A DNA stretch of 64,000 bases from JAGRCP01 sp942490705 (GCA_942490705.1 CALNXY010000007.1:124001-188000), one strand, 5' to 3'. Positions 17,641 through 27,455 are shown, numbered from the stretch's first letter. The notes: generated by a model from the sequence alone, not told the origin. Made by a program: numbers and translations.

Positions 17641-18579
17641 TCACTGATAGGTCATACGCATCACGACATCTTGCGGATAATTGCCAAAGCTGCTGCCAAA
17701 AAGGTTGATGCCACCTACATGTTCTGCGTCGACCTGGACGCCGATGCGGACTGTCAGCAAGTTGCTTTCGGTAATCTTCAGATCAGGTAGACGCACCGTC
17801 GATACCTTTACTCCATCGACCAGGCTCGCCTCTTGATTGACCTGCCAGACCTTGAGTAGACCGTACTGCGTATTGCGCGTCTCCCACCACGCGGGCGTGA
17901 GGATGCCGCGGCCGCCGCCAAAATCAGCAGGACTCGTCCATGTCCCGATATCGACGCCGTTGACCCAGACCGTGATGTCTGAGGGCCAGTCGTCGTGGTG
18001 CAGTGGCGCCTCAGAGCAGATTTCGGCGCTAACCTGGAGCGATGTCGGCACCGCCTTGGGCGGCAGGCGGTTGGGCAGCCTGTACTCCACATAGCCGTGA
18101 TGAAACCAGATCAACTGCGCATCAATTCGATTTGGTTCATAGAACGAAGATGGGTCGTCCAGCAAGCCAATGAGGCCATTCCGCCCAGCAAGTCCACAAG
18201 TAGGCGTCACCTCGCATGCTACATAGCTCCCCACCGGCAGGGATAGTTCGATCACGCGTGCGTCTTGGCGTGCACCCTCCACGGGGAGCGTGACGGTGAT
18301 GATCTCGTAGGCCCGGGCGCAGACCTTTTGCACGCCCCGCTTGGCTGGTTGCATTTCCGTGATGAGTAATCCCGCGTCTTCCAGAATGCTGACATGTAGA
18401 TTCGCAGTCGATACGGGAATGTGCAGGGCTTCGGCGATTTCACTAACGTTAGATAGATGCTTTCCCAGTAGTTCTAGAATGCGGAGTCGCGGCTCCGATG
18501 CCAGCGCTTTCAACACTTGCTGGCCGCGGCGCGAATCTGTCTCTATGTGTAGAACAGGGCCAATCTCTTGCTGTGCCAT
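17641..18579 (-). CDS. ArsR-type winged-helix regulator with large C-terminal domain
   Basis: A 312-residue regulator. Residues about 20-95 form an ArsR/SmtB-like winged helix (KALASEPRLRILELLGKHL, then NVSEIAEALHIPVSTANLHV). Residues about 105-312 are an extra, beta-rich domain that is not part of classical ArsR proteins and resembles a carbohydrate-binding or jelly-roll fold by its Trp/Gly pattern. No metal-binding CxC motif is seen. It is divergent from the sugar importer at 18968, so it probably senses that importer's sugar through the C-terminal domain (inference). It starts at the ATG at 18579. Confidence 0.8.
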   Translation of the reverse strand: MAQQEIGPVLHIETDSRRGQQVLKALASEPRLRILELLGKHLSNVSEIAEALHIPVSTANLHVSILEDAGLLITEMQPAKRGVQKVCARAYEIITVTLPVEGARQDARVIELSLPVGSYVACEVTPTCGLAGRNGLIGLLDDPSSFYEPNRIDAQLIWFHHGYVEYRLPNRLPPKAVPTSLQVSAEICSEAPLHHDDWPSDITVWVNGVDIGTWTSPADFGGGRGILTPAWWETRNTQYGLLKVWQVNQEASLVDGVKVSTVRLPDLKITESNLLTVRIGVQVDAEHVGGINLFGSSFGNYPQDVVMRMTYQ

Positions 18580-18764
18580 GACTTCACTCTCTCAATGAGC
18601 TTCTCATCCGTAAAGCAAGATAGTGGCCATCTGCCTACAGATGTGCAGTAGTCCGTGAGATTTCATCTCTGTTTTATATCATAAAAACCTGGAGCACAAG
18701 CGGCCATACCTGCATGAATCATCTGATTGACAAGCTCACTCCTCTGGAATAGAGTCTAAAATGA

Positions 18765-18790
18765 ACTGTAACAGTTTTACTTGTAACAGT
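18765..18790 (+). promoter_or_regulatory. Tandem TGTAACAGT sites, candidate operator
   Basis: The divergent spacer between the ArsR-type gene and the importer holds TGTAACAGT twice (18767-18775 and 18782-18790), 15 bases apart. The first copy is embedded in the inverted repeat ACTGT-A-ACAGT (18765-18775). Copies 1.5 helical turns apart in a divergent control region suggest a regulator-binding site. The rest of 18580-18967 shows no gene. Confidence 0.5.
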
Positions 18791-18967
18791 CATTTCCAGC
18801 TCCCCATCATTTGAAGTGATTGGCTTGGATTCGAATAGACGTTGATATAGCGCAACTATCTACTCGCGTGAACAGTGATTTCTGCTCGGTAACCACTGCA
18901 CTCGTTTGAAACGTTGTCATCCTTCAACAGCGCAGGGAATTTTCCCTATTAGGCACAGGAGAGATCT

Positions 18968-19879
18968 ATGGCTAGCCAGAACGCTCCGACCGTCCATGCC
19001 GGCATGTCCAAGAAGCGTCGCCGCGACACGTTGGACGCGTATCTCTTTCTGGCCCCCTTTCTCATCGTCTATGTCCTCTTTGTCGTCTTCCCCGTCTTCC
19101 AAGCCGTCTACATGAGCTTGTTCGACTGGGATCTGTTAGCGCTGGACTTCCGCACCTTCATCGGGCTGGGCAACTATCAGGAGATGTTCAACGATAGCAT
19201 CTTTTGGAGTTCGTTTTGGAATACAGTGCAGTTTGTCATCCTCTCCACGCCTTCGATTGTTGGCGTTGCTCTGCTCTTGGCGATATTGCTCAATGGCGCC
19301 GGTAGAGGCATGGGGGTTTTTCGCACGATCTTTTTCTCGCCCTACGTCTTTTCGGTGGCCGTCGTCACGCTCATCTGGGCATTTTTGCTCAATCCCCAAA
19401 CCGGGCTGTTGGCCTCATTTCTAGGCCGTTTTGGTATCGAACCAATCTCTTGGTTAACCGACCCAAATCTCGCCATGCCAGCCATCGTGATGACAACGCT
19501 GTGGTGGACCATGGGTTTCAACATGGTGCTTTTTCTGGCCGGTTTGCAGGACATCGATCAGTCGCTGTATGAGGCAGCGGAACTGGACGGTGCAGGATCT
19601 TGGGCCCAATTTCGTCACATCACCATTCCAGGTCTTCGACGTACCTTGCTGCTAGTGATCGTGCTGCAGATTATTGCCTCCTTCCAGATCTTCGGTCAGG
19701 TCTACATCATGACCCGCGGTGGCCCTGCTGGTACCACCAGGGTGCTCATTCAATATATCTATGAAAGCGGATTTCGCGATTTCCGGCTAGGCTACGGCTC
19801 GGCCATGTCGCTCTTCCTCTTTGTGGTCATGTTCATCATCTCCTACTTCCAGTTCCGTATTGCTCCCGAGGAGGATTAG
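18968..19879 (+). CDS. Sugar ABC transporter permease (MalF/UgpA-type)
   Basis: A 303-residue permease with six hydrophobic segments and the EAA loop QSLYEAAELDGAGSW near residues 197-211. A cytoplasmic N-tail (KKRRRDTLDAYLFLAPF) precedes the first helix, as is usual in CUT1 permeases. AGGAGAG precedes the ATG. It forms the channel with the gene at 19882, whose start lies 2 bases after this stop. Unlike the permease at 2253, it has no extra domain. Confidence 0.93.
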   Translation: MASQNAPTVHAGMSKKRRRDTLDAYLFLAPFLIVYVLFVVFPVFQAVYMSLFDWDLLALDFRTFIGLGNYQEMFNDSIFWSSFWNTVQFVILSTPSIVGVALLLAILLNGAGRGMGVFRTIFFSPYVFSVAVVTLIWAFLLNPQTGLLASFLGRFGIEPISWLTDPNLAMPAIVMTTLWWTMGFNMVLFLAGLQDIDQSLYEAAELDGAGSWAQFRHITIPGLRRTLLLVIVLQIIASFQIFGQVYIMTRGGPAGTTRVLIQYIYESGFRDFRLGYGSAMSLFLFVVMFIISYFQFRIAPEED

Positions 19880-19881
19880 TT

Positions 19882-20736
19882 ATGCAGGCGAGACGGTCTA
19901 CTACAGGCGAGAGGACCCGCTTTTTCCGCCTGCTTTTCATCGTCGGTTTGGCCATTGCGGCTTTTTTCTGGATTGCGCCTGTCATCTGGATGTTCTCGTT
20001 GGCCTTAACCCCCAACGAAATCCTCAAGAGTACAACCACCAGCTTGTTGCCCATTCAGCCGACGCTCGAGAATTTTGTACAGGTATTTCAGGTTGGTTTA
20101 ACGCCACGTTGGTTCTGGAATAGTACGGTCGTTACCGTGACTACCACCATCGTGACCATTGTTCTGACGTCAATGGCCGGCTATGCCTTTGCTCGCATTC
20201 CTTTCGCGGGACGCAACCTGCTCTTTGCTTTTGTTCTCGCCGGCTTGATGGTGCCAAAGGAAGCGATGTTTATTCCGCTCTTTCTGATGTTTGCAGAAGT
20301 GGGCATGCACAATACCTACGCCGCACTGATTCTACCCCGGGTGGCGGCTCCACTAGGCGTCTTTCTCATGGCTCAGTTCTTTCGGGCGATTCCCATAGAG
20401 GTAGAAGAAGCTGCTCAGCTCGACGGCGCCGGCCGTTGGACCGTCTTTTGGCAGATTATGCTGCCTATGTCCCTCCCGGCCATGACCGCACTGGGGATCT
20501 TCACATTTGTATTGACCTGGAATGACTACCTGTGGCCCCTCGTATCGGCGACGCGACGAGAGATGTTCACTATCACGACGGGCCTGGCCTCGCTTCAGGG
20601 AAACTTCGCCCAGGCGACTGAACTTGGCTCCCTCATGGCCCGGGGCGTTATCGCCAGCGCGCCACTGCTGATCCTATACATCATTTTTCAGCGCTATTTG
20701 ATCCGCGGCATTTCGCTCGGCAGTGGGGGCAAATAG
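19882..20736 (+). CDS. Sugar ABC transporter permease (MalG/UgpE-type)
   Basis: A 284-residue inner-membrane protein with six helices and the EAA loop VEEAAQLDGAGRWTVF near residues 173-188. Its ribosome site GAGGAGG is inside the end of the preceding permease gene, so the two are translationally linked. It is the second channel subunit of the importer with the lipoprotein at 20921. Confidence 0.93.
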   Translation: MQARRSTTGERTRFFRLLFIVGLAIAAFFWIAPVIWMFSLALTPNEILKSTTTSLLPIQPTLENFVQVFQVGLTPRWFWNSTVVTVTTTIVTIVLTSMAGYAFARIPFAGRNLLFAFVLAGLMVPKEAMFIPLFLMFAEVGMHNTYAALILPRVAAPLGVFLMAQFFRAIPIEVEEAAQLDGAGRWTVFWQIMLPMSLPAMTALGIFTFVLTWNDYLWPLVSATRREMFTITTGLASLQGNFAQATELGSLMARGVIASAPLLILYIIFQRYLIRGISLGSGGK

Positions 20737-20920
20737 GTTTAGCGGCAAGCTCTACCATGATCGCTTCTTAACTCCAACGAAAGGAGCAGACTGACGCCGG
20801 TTCTGGACCCACTGCTCGTATGGGCCGATTGCCCGCTCCACGCTTGCTCCTTGGTTTGGCCGAGACATATACCGATTCGTTTGTTCGTTTGCTTCACTTT
20901 ATCACGCAAGGAGAGTACCA

Positions 20921-22276
20921 ATGTTTACGAAGAGAGGAACGTTCTGGCTCGTCATCGGGCTCGCATTCGCCCTGATTTTGGCAGGTTGCAGTACCCCTGC
21001 TACACCAGCTGCAACCGATAGTGCGGCCGAAGCTGGTGCCGAAGAAGCTGTCACCCTTAGCCTGGCGCGCTTCTTCGGTGATTGTGACGACACAACTGAC
21101 GGCGTGACTGACGTCAGCCAGGCCACGACGGAATGCGAGGTCATTCAGATCTTGACCAACAAATTTAACGCCGAGAATGACCAGGGCATTACGGTTGAAC
21201 GTTTGGGCGGGTCTGAGTGGGGCACCTACTACGATGCGCTCAACACGACCTTTGCGGGTGGCGATCCGCCCGACGTGGCCGTTATGCACGGCTCCAACAT
21301 GCCCGACTACACCGTTCGCAACCTGCTGCTGCCGGTAGGCGACATGTACGAAGCGTACGGAATCGACTCGTCAGACTGGACCGAGCCGGCTCAGGGGGCG
21401 ATCACGTACGAAGATCAATTTTTTGGCGTGCCCTTTGACCTTCACGCTAATTTGTGGCATGTCAATGTAGATCTTTTCCAAGAGGCCGGTCTAGTCGATG
21501 ATGCAGGCAATCCCATTCTACCGACCAGCCGAGCAGAATTTGAAGAGCAGGCTGCGTTGATGAAAGAGGCGACGGGAGCCGACTACATGGCGACTGATGC
21601 GTCTGAATTCCCGATTGGCGTCCGCCTCATGTTCACGCTGGTCTGGCAACAGGGAAGTGACTTGGTGGCGCCGGACGGATCCACTGCTTCGCTGGAGACC
21701 GATGAAGCTGCTGAAGCGTTGGATTTCATGGTAAACATGTTCAACCAGGAATACGCAGATCCTGAATACGACTATGCCGGTTCCCAGCAAGCTTTCCTCA
21801 ATGGTGAAGTGGCCGTGCTTCATAATGGCACGTGGGCCGTAGATCAGTACAATCGTGAGGCTGAATTTGACTACCAGGCCATGGACTTCCCGACTCTCTA
21901 TGACATGCCCGCAACGTGGGCCAATTCTCATATGTGGGTGGTGCCGCGTCAACCTGACGAGGCCGATGCCAAGTATGATGCGGCTATGGAGTTCCTGGCC
22001 TTCCTCAACGAACATAGCTTCGACTGGTCAGCCGGCACGGGGCATCTCTCAACACGCAAATCTGTGCTGAGTGGCGATGAACTGGCGGCCGTGCCCCAGC
22101 GCGAAAACTATGCCGCCACTGCCGACATCGCCAAGCTGGTTCCGGCGATCGTGAACTGGCAGGCTGTCGAGGATATCCTGAAAGAAGAGCTGGAAGCGAC
22201 CTGGCTCACCGGCAAAGCTCCGGCGGACGCCTTGTCTTCTGCTCAGTCACGCATCGACGAGCAACTGTCCCGCTAG
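20921..22276 (+). CDS. Sugar ABC transporter substrate-binding lipoprotein (family 1)
   Basis: A 451-residue extracellular binding protein. The signal segment TFWLVIGLAFALILAGC ends in a lipobox with Cys at about residue 23, followed by a short Thr/Pro/Ala-rich tether. The body shows the family-1 pattern (GDPPDVAVMHG, LNGEVAVLHNGTWAVDQY). It is of normal length and shares little visible sequence with the lipoprotein at 333, so a different ligand is expected. It has a good ribosome site (AAGGAGAG). The gene lies 184 bases after the permease pair; no terminator is evident in that gap. Confidence 0.92.
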   Translation: MFTKRGTFWLVIGLAFALILAGCSTPATPAATDSAAEAGAEEAVTLSLARFFGDCDDTTDGVTDVSQATTECEVIQILTNKFNAENDQGITVERLGGSEWGTYYDALNTTFAGGDPPDVAVMHGSNMPDYTVRNLLLPVGDMYEAYGIDSSDWTEPAQGAITYEDQFFGVPFDLHANLWHVNVDLFQEAGLVDDAGNPILPTSRAEFEEQAALMKEATGADYMATDASEFPIGVRLMFTLVWQQGSDLVAPDGSTASLETDEAAEALDFMVNMFNQEYADPEYDYAGSQQAFLNGEVAVLHNGTWAVDQYNREAEFDYQAMDFPTLYDMPATWANSHMWVVPRQPDEADAKYDAAMEFLAFLNEHSFDWSAGTGHLSTRKSVLSGDELAAVPQRENYAATADIAKLVPAIVNWQAVEDILKEELEATWLTGKAPADALSSAQSRIDEQLSR

Positions 22277-22391
22277 TTGACGCAAGAAATCCTGGCATCG
22301 TCTGTGCGCCAGCTTTGGCTGACGCACAGACGATGCCGCCCCTGGCCTGAGTTTCCCGCACACCATTTGAGCCCGACTGGAGCAATGTCCA

Positions 22392-25109
22392 ATGAGCGCG
22401 CGCCAACGCATCGCCCTTGATGGACCATGGCATTTTTACTTTGATGAGATCGGCAAGGCGAAATCCGGTCAACTGCCGCCGCCGGGCGACTGGCGTCGCA
22501 TCACTGTACCCATGCCCTGGCAGGCGCAATTCGAAGAATTGCGCAATCGGGGAGGCGTCGGCTGGTTCCAGAGGACGCTGATCGCGCCGGCAGTCCCTGA
22601 CGACTGCGTTGCCATCCTGCATTTTGGTGCAGTGGATTATCATGCAACCGTGTGGGTCAATGGCTCATTTGTGTGCGAGCATGAGGGAGGCTACCTTCCC
22701 TTCGAAGCCGATATCACGGCCTACCTGGCGCAAGGCGAAAACGAGATACTGGTACGCGTCATCGATCCGGACGGAGATCGGGACTCGTGCTCTTCCTATG
22801 CCTTCAGCCAGATTCCGCACGGCAAGCAAAGCTGGTATGGCCAGACGAGCGGCATCTGGCAGAGCGTCTGGTTGGAGGTCCGCCATCGCAGTCATCTTTG
22901 CAGCCTCAAGCTGACGCCGGACCTGGCCCATAATCAGATTGCTGTCGAGGCGCGCCTGGCCGACACGGCGATTGCTGGCGATTTAACCGCCTGCGTGTCA
23001 GTCTTCGGACCGGACGACGCTCTGGTCAACCAGACGCACGTCGACGTTGCGCCGTCGGCGCATTTGGCGGTCACGCTTACGCTTGAGAAGCCGGCCATTC
23101 CATGGAGCCCGGACGAACCTGCACTGTATCGAGTGCACCTAGCGCTCAAGAAAGGTAGCAAAAAGCTCGACGAGATCGAAGATTCCTGTGGCTTCCGGAC
23201 CGTCGAAGCACGAGACGGTCGCATCTACCTCAACGGGCGTCCGCTCTATCTACGTGGGGCCTTGGACCAGGCCTATTATCCCGACACCATCTACACGCCT
23301 CCGAGTTTGGCGCTGCTTGAAAGACAATTGCGCCAGGCCAAGGATCTTGGCTTCAACTGCCTCCGCTGCCACATTAAGATCGAAGATCCTCGCTACTACG
23401 CTTTGGCTGATCGCATGGGTATGTTGATCTGGGCAGAATTGCCTAACTGGATGCATTGGACGCCTGCTGCTGCAACCCGCGCTGAAGAGACATTTGAAGC
23501 CATGGTGGCACGGGACTGGAATCACCCTTCAATCATCGCCTGGACGCTCATCAATGAAGATTGGGGGACTGATCTGGTCAATGACGACGAGCATCGCCAG
23601 TGGCTCGTTCAGTTTTTCGAGCGGGCCAAAGCATTGGACCCGACGCGCCTCATCGTCGACAATTCTCCCTGTCATCCCAATGCCCATGTCGTCAGTGATA
23701 TCGACGACTACCACCACTACCGCGTAATTCCTGACAACGCCGCGGACTGGACCCAGTGGGTGCGCGATTTTGCTACGCGGCCTGACTGGACCTGGATACC
23801 GGCGTATTCACACCTGCGCCAGGCTGATGCGCCTCTTGTCGTCAGCGAGTTTGGCAATTGGGGCTTGCCCGATCCGCGCCGACTCTCCGAAGATGGGCGT
23901 TCGCCCTGGTGGTTTGACGCCGGCTCTGACTGGGGCGAGGGCATTGTGACGCCGCAAGGGCTGGAGCAGCGCTTTGCCGGCTGGCGTCTTGACCGTGTTT
24001 TTGGCACGTTCGACGCCTTCTTGCAGGCCAGCCAGGAGCAGATGGCCCATAGCCTCGCCTACGAGATTGGCGCGATTCGGCGTCACCCCGCAATTGGCGG
24101 CTATGTTGTTACGGAACTCACCGACGTTCATTGGGAAGCCAACGGCATCATGGACTTTCAGCGCAACGTCAAGGCCGGCGTGACGGACCGGATCGCGCCC
24201 GTCAATCGAGACTGCGCAATTCTAATTGATCCGGAAAAGTGGTCTGCCCATCCTGGCGAGACTGTACACGTCGAACTGCTTGCCGTTGATGGTACTGGCC
24301 CGGCGACCAACGGACGGTTGCGCTGGCGAACCGAATGGGCCTTGGGGGAGGTGGCGGCGCCCGGTGGCCTGGCGGAGATACGGCTGCCGGATACCGAAGA
24401 TAGTTGTGAGATCATCGTCTGGGCCGAATGGGAAGAGGGAGAGCGACTGCTGGCTATCAATCAGATTGAGCTGGCGTGCATAGTGATTCAACCGTGGGAT
24501 GACAGCATACGGGTCGATGCCGGGCCGGACATGGCCGACGCGTTACGGGCAGTCGGATACACCTTAGCGCCGGACGTGCCTGGGATGGCGCCGGATATGC
24601 CTGGGTCTCGGACACTCGTTACCGACCACTTGTCGGACCCGGTTCTGGATCAGATTCGCCGGGGCGCGCATGGCGTTTGGCTGGTAGACGCTCGCTCAGA
24701 TGCGGTGCAGCCGGCTCACCTGGCCTTTTTGGGTGACCAAACCAGAATTGTGCCTCGTGAAGGTACCTGGTGGCAGGGAGATTGGGCCTCTTCGTTCAGT
24801 TGGCTCAACAAATCGGGGCCCTTTGCCGATCTGCCCGGCGGTCCCATGCTGAACATGGCCTATGCTGAGATCATGCCCCGTAGCGTTCTGACGCTTGAAT
24901 CACACCGGCTTCTCAAGCAGAATGTGTGGGCCGGCCTGGCCGTAGGGTGGCTGCAGAAAATTGTCGGGCTGATTGCCTATACAGACTATGGTCAGGGTTC
25001 GATTGTGATCTGTACAATGCACCTTACGCCCGATCACCTTCTGGCGAGCGCGGCCGCTCGCGGACTACTCCGAGGCCTCATCGAACTTGCTGCAACTGGC
25101 GGTCGCTAG
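22392..25109 (+). CDS. Glycoside hydrolase family 2 (beta-galactosidase/glucuronidase-type)
   Basis: A 905-residue GH2 enzyme. A sugar-binding jelly roll occupies about residues 5-175 (IALDGPWHFYFDE, GGVGWFQRTL), followed by an immunoglobulin-like domain and the TIM barrel (about 275-600). The acid/base is N388-E389 in LINEDWG and the nucleophile is E486 in VSEFGNWG. About 300 further C-terminal residues are beta-rich and of unclear role. There is no signal peptide, so it likely acts in the cytoplasm on sugars brought in by the importer just upstream. The exact beta-glycosidic substrate cannot be told from sequence. Confidence 0.88.
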   Translation: MSARQRIALDGPWHFYFDEIGKAKSGQLPPPGDWRRITVPMPWQAQFEELRNRGGVGWFQRTLIAPAVPDDCVAILHFGAVDYHATVWVNGSFVCEHEGGYLPFEADITAYLAQGENEILVRVIDPDGDRDSCSSYAFSQIPHGKQSWYGQTSGIWQSVWLEVRHRSHLCSLKLTPDLAHNQIAVEARLADTAIAGDLTACVSVFGPDDALVNQTHVDVAPSAHLAVTLTLEKPAIPWSPDEPALYRVHLALKKGSKKLDEIEDSCGFRTVEARDGRIYLNGRPLYLRGALDQAYYPDTIYTPPSLALLERQLRQAKDLGFNCLRCHIKIEDPRYYALADRMGMLIWAELPNWMHWTPAAATRAEETFEAMVARDWNHPSIIAWTLINEDWGTDLVNDDEHRQWLVQFFERAKALDPTRLIVDNSPCHPNAHVVSDIDDYHHYRVIPDNAADWTQWVRDFATRPDWTWIPAYSHLRQADAPLVVSEFGNWGLPDPRRLSEDGRSPWWFDAGSDWGEGIVTPQGLEQRFAGWRLDRVFGTFDAFLQASQEQMAHSLAYEIGAIRRHPAIGGYVVTELTDVHWEANGIMDFQRNVKAGVTDRIAPVNRDCAILIDPEKWSAHPGETVHVELLAVDGTGPATNGRLRWRTEWALGEVAAPGGLAEIRLPDTEDSCEIIVWAEWEEGERLLAINQIELACIVIQPWDDSIRVDAGPDMADALRAVGYTLAPDVPGMAPDMPGSRTLVTDHLSDPVLDQIRRGAHGVWLVDARSDAVQPAHLAFLGDQTRIVPREGTWWQGDWASSFSWLNKSGPFADLPGGPMLNMAYAEIMPRSVLTLESHRLLKQNVWAGLAVGWLQKIVGLIAYTDYGQGSIVICTMHLTPDHLLASAAARGLLRGLIELAATGGR

Positions 25110-25455
25110 CCTCAAGGCGGCGTAAGTAAGCCGGTGGTTGGGCAGGGTAAGCTACCCGCGAAAGCTTCAATTACGGGACAGATCCAGAGGTTGGCGATCT
25201 CGTCCGGCGGGTAGCCGGACCTGCCAATCCATAGACACAGTTGCGCCATCGTGTACCAGCCCGCTTGAGCGGGCGTTGCTCTGTAGCCCCGTGGCTTTAG
25301 CCCGGGGCGGGGGGGCGGGCATCCCGAACAGTCAGGTCACCGGACGCCGCCCCGGGCTAAAGCCACGAGGCTATGGAACAGCACCCCGTAAACGGGGTTT
25401 GAGTACAATGAACTATCGGCTAACTGTAGCCGCCCTGTACTAGCCTCAAGGCGGC
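25107..25455. repeat. Palindrome-rich block bounded by 15-bp direct repeats
   Basis: TAGCCTCAAGGCGGC occurs at 25107-25121 (it includes the GH2 stop codon) and again at 25441-25455. Between the copies lie hairpins at 25202-25220, 25259-25274 and 25383-25398 and a large inverted repeat. No gene is seen in 25110-25531. The arrangement resembles an inserted non-autonomous element with duplicated target, but that is not proven. Confidence 0.55.
25284..25373. repeat. Large inverted repeat (27-bp arms)
   Basis: Arms 25284-25310 and 25347-25373 are complementary at 26 of 27 bases (core GTGGCTTTAGCCCGGGGCGG). The 36-base interval starts with a G-run. It lies inside the block bounded by the 15-bp direct repeats. 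Confidence 0.85.
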
Positions 25456-25531
25456 AGCAGCTGCCAGGCCTGCACGGCACGGTTCAAAGCGCAACAAGGG
25501 TCACGGAAATACGCAATTGTTCGAGCGCGAT

Positions 25532-25876
25532 CTACAGAATAAAGTAGGCCCCAAACCACAAGACCGCGCTCAACACGATCACGCCCATGAAGGCCGGCTT
25601 GTTCGTTTTGTGATTGAAGAGCGCCATCCCCACTGCCGCGCCCAAGAAGCCACCGGCCAAGGCCATGCCTTGCAGCACAACCTCGGGCACGCGCCATCCG
25701 TTGCGTTTGGCCTGGGCCTTGTCGAAGCCATAGAAGAGAAAGGTGACAATGCCGGCCAAGAGCAGCCAGAACCAGAAGACCTGCTCCGGCCGCCACCAAA
25801 GCCAGAGCGCAAGCCCAATGATCGCTGTGATAATCAGGGCGGCAATGGCAAAAAACCGTCGGGGCGAACTTTTCAT
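25532..25876 (-). CDS. DUF1294 small membrane protein
   Basis: A 114-residue integral membrane protein with about four hydrophobic segments. The family signature FYGFDKAQAKRNGWRVPE is in the first loop, followed by GFLGAAVGMALFNHKTNK in the second. Its function is unknown across the family. The frame extends to a TTG at 25885; the ATG at 25876 is preferred but neither has a strong ribosome site. Its 3' end is copied at 17583-17634. Confidence 0.85.
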   Translation of the reverse strand: MKSSPRRFFAIAALIITAIIGLALWLWWRPEQVFWFWLLLAGIVTFLFYGFDKAQAKRNGWRVPEVVLQGMALAGGFLGAAVGMALFNHKTNKPAFMGVIVLSAVLWFGAYFIL

Positions 25877-25953
25877 CACGAGCAATCCATCCTATCCTTG
25901 TACCATAATTTGTTTGTGTTTTGGTCGTTCGCTACACGCCAAGGAGGGAACTT

Positions 25954-26448
25954 GTGAGTATCAAACCCGGCTGGCCAGGGCGCGTCTATGAAGACTTCGA
26001 AGCGGGCGACGTCTATCCCCATCGCCTGGGCCGCACGGTGACACAGACTGACAACATCTGGTTCACGCTGCTGACGGTCAATCCAAACCCCATCCATTTC
26101 GATGCGCACTATGCGGCCCAGACTGAGTTTGGCCGGCCGCTGGTCGATTCGACTTTTACGCTCGCGCTTGTCACCGGCTTATCCGTAGCCGACATTTCGC
26201 AGAACGCGGTGAATCTCGGCTGGGATGAGGTGCGCCTGCCCGCGCCCGTCTTCGAGGGCGATACGATCTATGCGCAGAGTGAAGTGCTCGACAAGCGGGC
26301 GTCCGACTCCCGCCCCCAACAGGGCATCGTCCGCTTCAAAACCATTGGCTTCAACCAGGAAGGCGTCGTCGTCATCGAATTTGTCCGCACGATCCTCGTC
26401 TACAAACGCGGCTTTGTGCCGGACCCGCCGCGGCCTCAACTGAAATAG
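25954..26448 (+). CDS. MaoC-like hot-dog dehydratase
   Basis: A 164-residue single hot-dog-fold protein. The MaoC/(R)-hydratase pattern appears as YEDFEAGD near the start, then NPNPIHFDAHYAA (Asp/His catalytic pair) and FGRPLVDSTFTLAL. Such enzymes hydrate enoyl-CoA or act on mesaconyl-type substrates. The GTG start at 25954 has AAGGAGGG just upstream, so the longer frame from 25921 is not used. Its neighbours do not define a pathway. Confidence 0.85.
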   Translation: MSIKPGWPGRVYEDFEAGDVYPHRLGRTVTQTDNIWFTLLTVNPNPIHFDAHYAAQTEFGRPLVDSTFTLALVTGLSVADISQNAVNLGWDEVRLPAPVFEGDTIYAQSEVLDKRASDSRPQQGIVRFKTIGFNQEGVVVIEFVRTILVYKRGFVPDPPRPQLK

Positions 26449-26552
26449 GCGGGTCGTGGTCTTTGGTTGATTTACGGATCGGTAAAAAGTCTCCTCGGCG
26501 CAGATTTTGCGCTATAATCCAAAAGATCGCAAACTAAAACGCAAGCCAATGG

Positions 26553-27455
26553 ATGAGTGTAAGCATGAGCGTATCAATCGCTGTGGTGCCTGTTGCCGGG
26601 CTGGGCACGCGGCTCTTGCCTGCCACGAAATCTCAACCCAAAGAGATGCTGCCGGTGGGACGAAAGCCAGTCGTCCAGTATGTCGTCGAAGAGTTGACCC
26701 GCGTTGGTCTTGATCGCATTCTTTTCGTCACGGGGCCAGGGAAAACCTCGATCGAGAACCATTTTGATCTCAACGCCGAACTGATCCACACGCTCCGCGA
26801 GACGGGCAAGGAAGAGCTGCTGGCTGAATTGATGTTTGAACGCGCGCCGGCGCGTTATTTTTTCACGCGCCAGCGTCGTCTCCTCGGTCTCGGTCACGCC
26901 GTCGGCTGCGCTGAGGCCTTTGTGGGCGACAAGCCCTTTGTCGTCGCACTGGGTGACTCGATCATCGGCCTGCACGCACAGAGCAACGTGGTCGAACGCA
27001 TGACCTCAGCCTATGAAGAGCACGGGGCCGCCGCGGTCATTGCCTTCGAAGAGGTGCCCATGAGCGAGGTGCATCGCTATGGCGTTGCACAGCCGAAGCA
27101 GGACGCCGAGATCTTTGAGGTGGCAGACCTGATTGAGAAGCCGAGCCAGGAGGAGGCGCCCAGTAATCTGGCGATTGCCGCCCGCTACGCCCTCTCGCCC
27201 GCCATCTTCGACGCACTGCGCCGTACCCGGCCGGGCAAGGGGGGCGAAATCCAGCTCACCGACGCCATCCGCCACCTGCTGCACGACGGCGGGCGGGTCA
27301 TGGGCGTGCGCCTGACGCCGGCGGAGCAACGCTATGACATCGGCAACTTCACCTCCTACTTTCGCGCCTTTGCCGAGTTCGCGCTCGCTGACGAGACGTA
27401 CGGTCCCGAGTTTCGTCGTCACCTGGAGGAGCTGCTCAATGCAGATCATTCGTAA
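26553..27455 (+). CDS. galU: UTP-glucose-1-phosphate uridylyltransferase family
   Basis: A 300-residue nucleotidyltransferase. It shows the GalU hallmarks: VVPVAGLGTRLLPATKSQPKE (nucleotide-binding loop, residues 11-31), KPVVQYVVEEL, and IEKPS in the middle. It makes UDP-sugar plus pyrophosphate from UTP and a sugar 1-phosphate. The N terminus reads MSVSMSVSIA, so either ATG 26553 or 26565 may be used. Its end overlaps a glucuronokinase-like gene by 17 bases, which suggests that its physiological substrate may include glucuronate 1-phosphate. Classical glucose-1-phosphate use remains equally possible. Confidence 0.88.
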   Translation: MSVSMSVSIAVVPVAGLGTRLLPATKSQPKEMLPVGRKPVVQYVVEELTRVGLDRILFVTGPGKTSIENHFDLNAELIHTLRETGKEELLAELMFERAPARYFFTRQRRLLGLGHAVGCAEAFVGDKPFVVALGDSIIGLHAQSNVVERMTSAYEEHGAAAVIAFEEVPMSEVHRYGVAQPKQDAEIFEVADLIEKPSQEEAPSNLAIAARYALSPAIFDALRRTRPGKGGEIQLTDAIRHLLHDGGRVMGVRLTPAEQRYDIGNFTSYFRAFAEFALADETYGPEFRRHLEELLNADHS

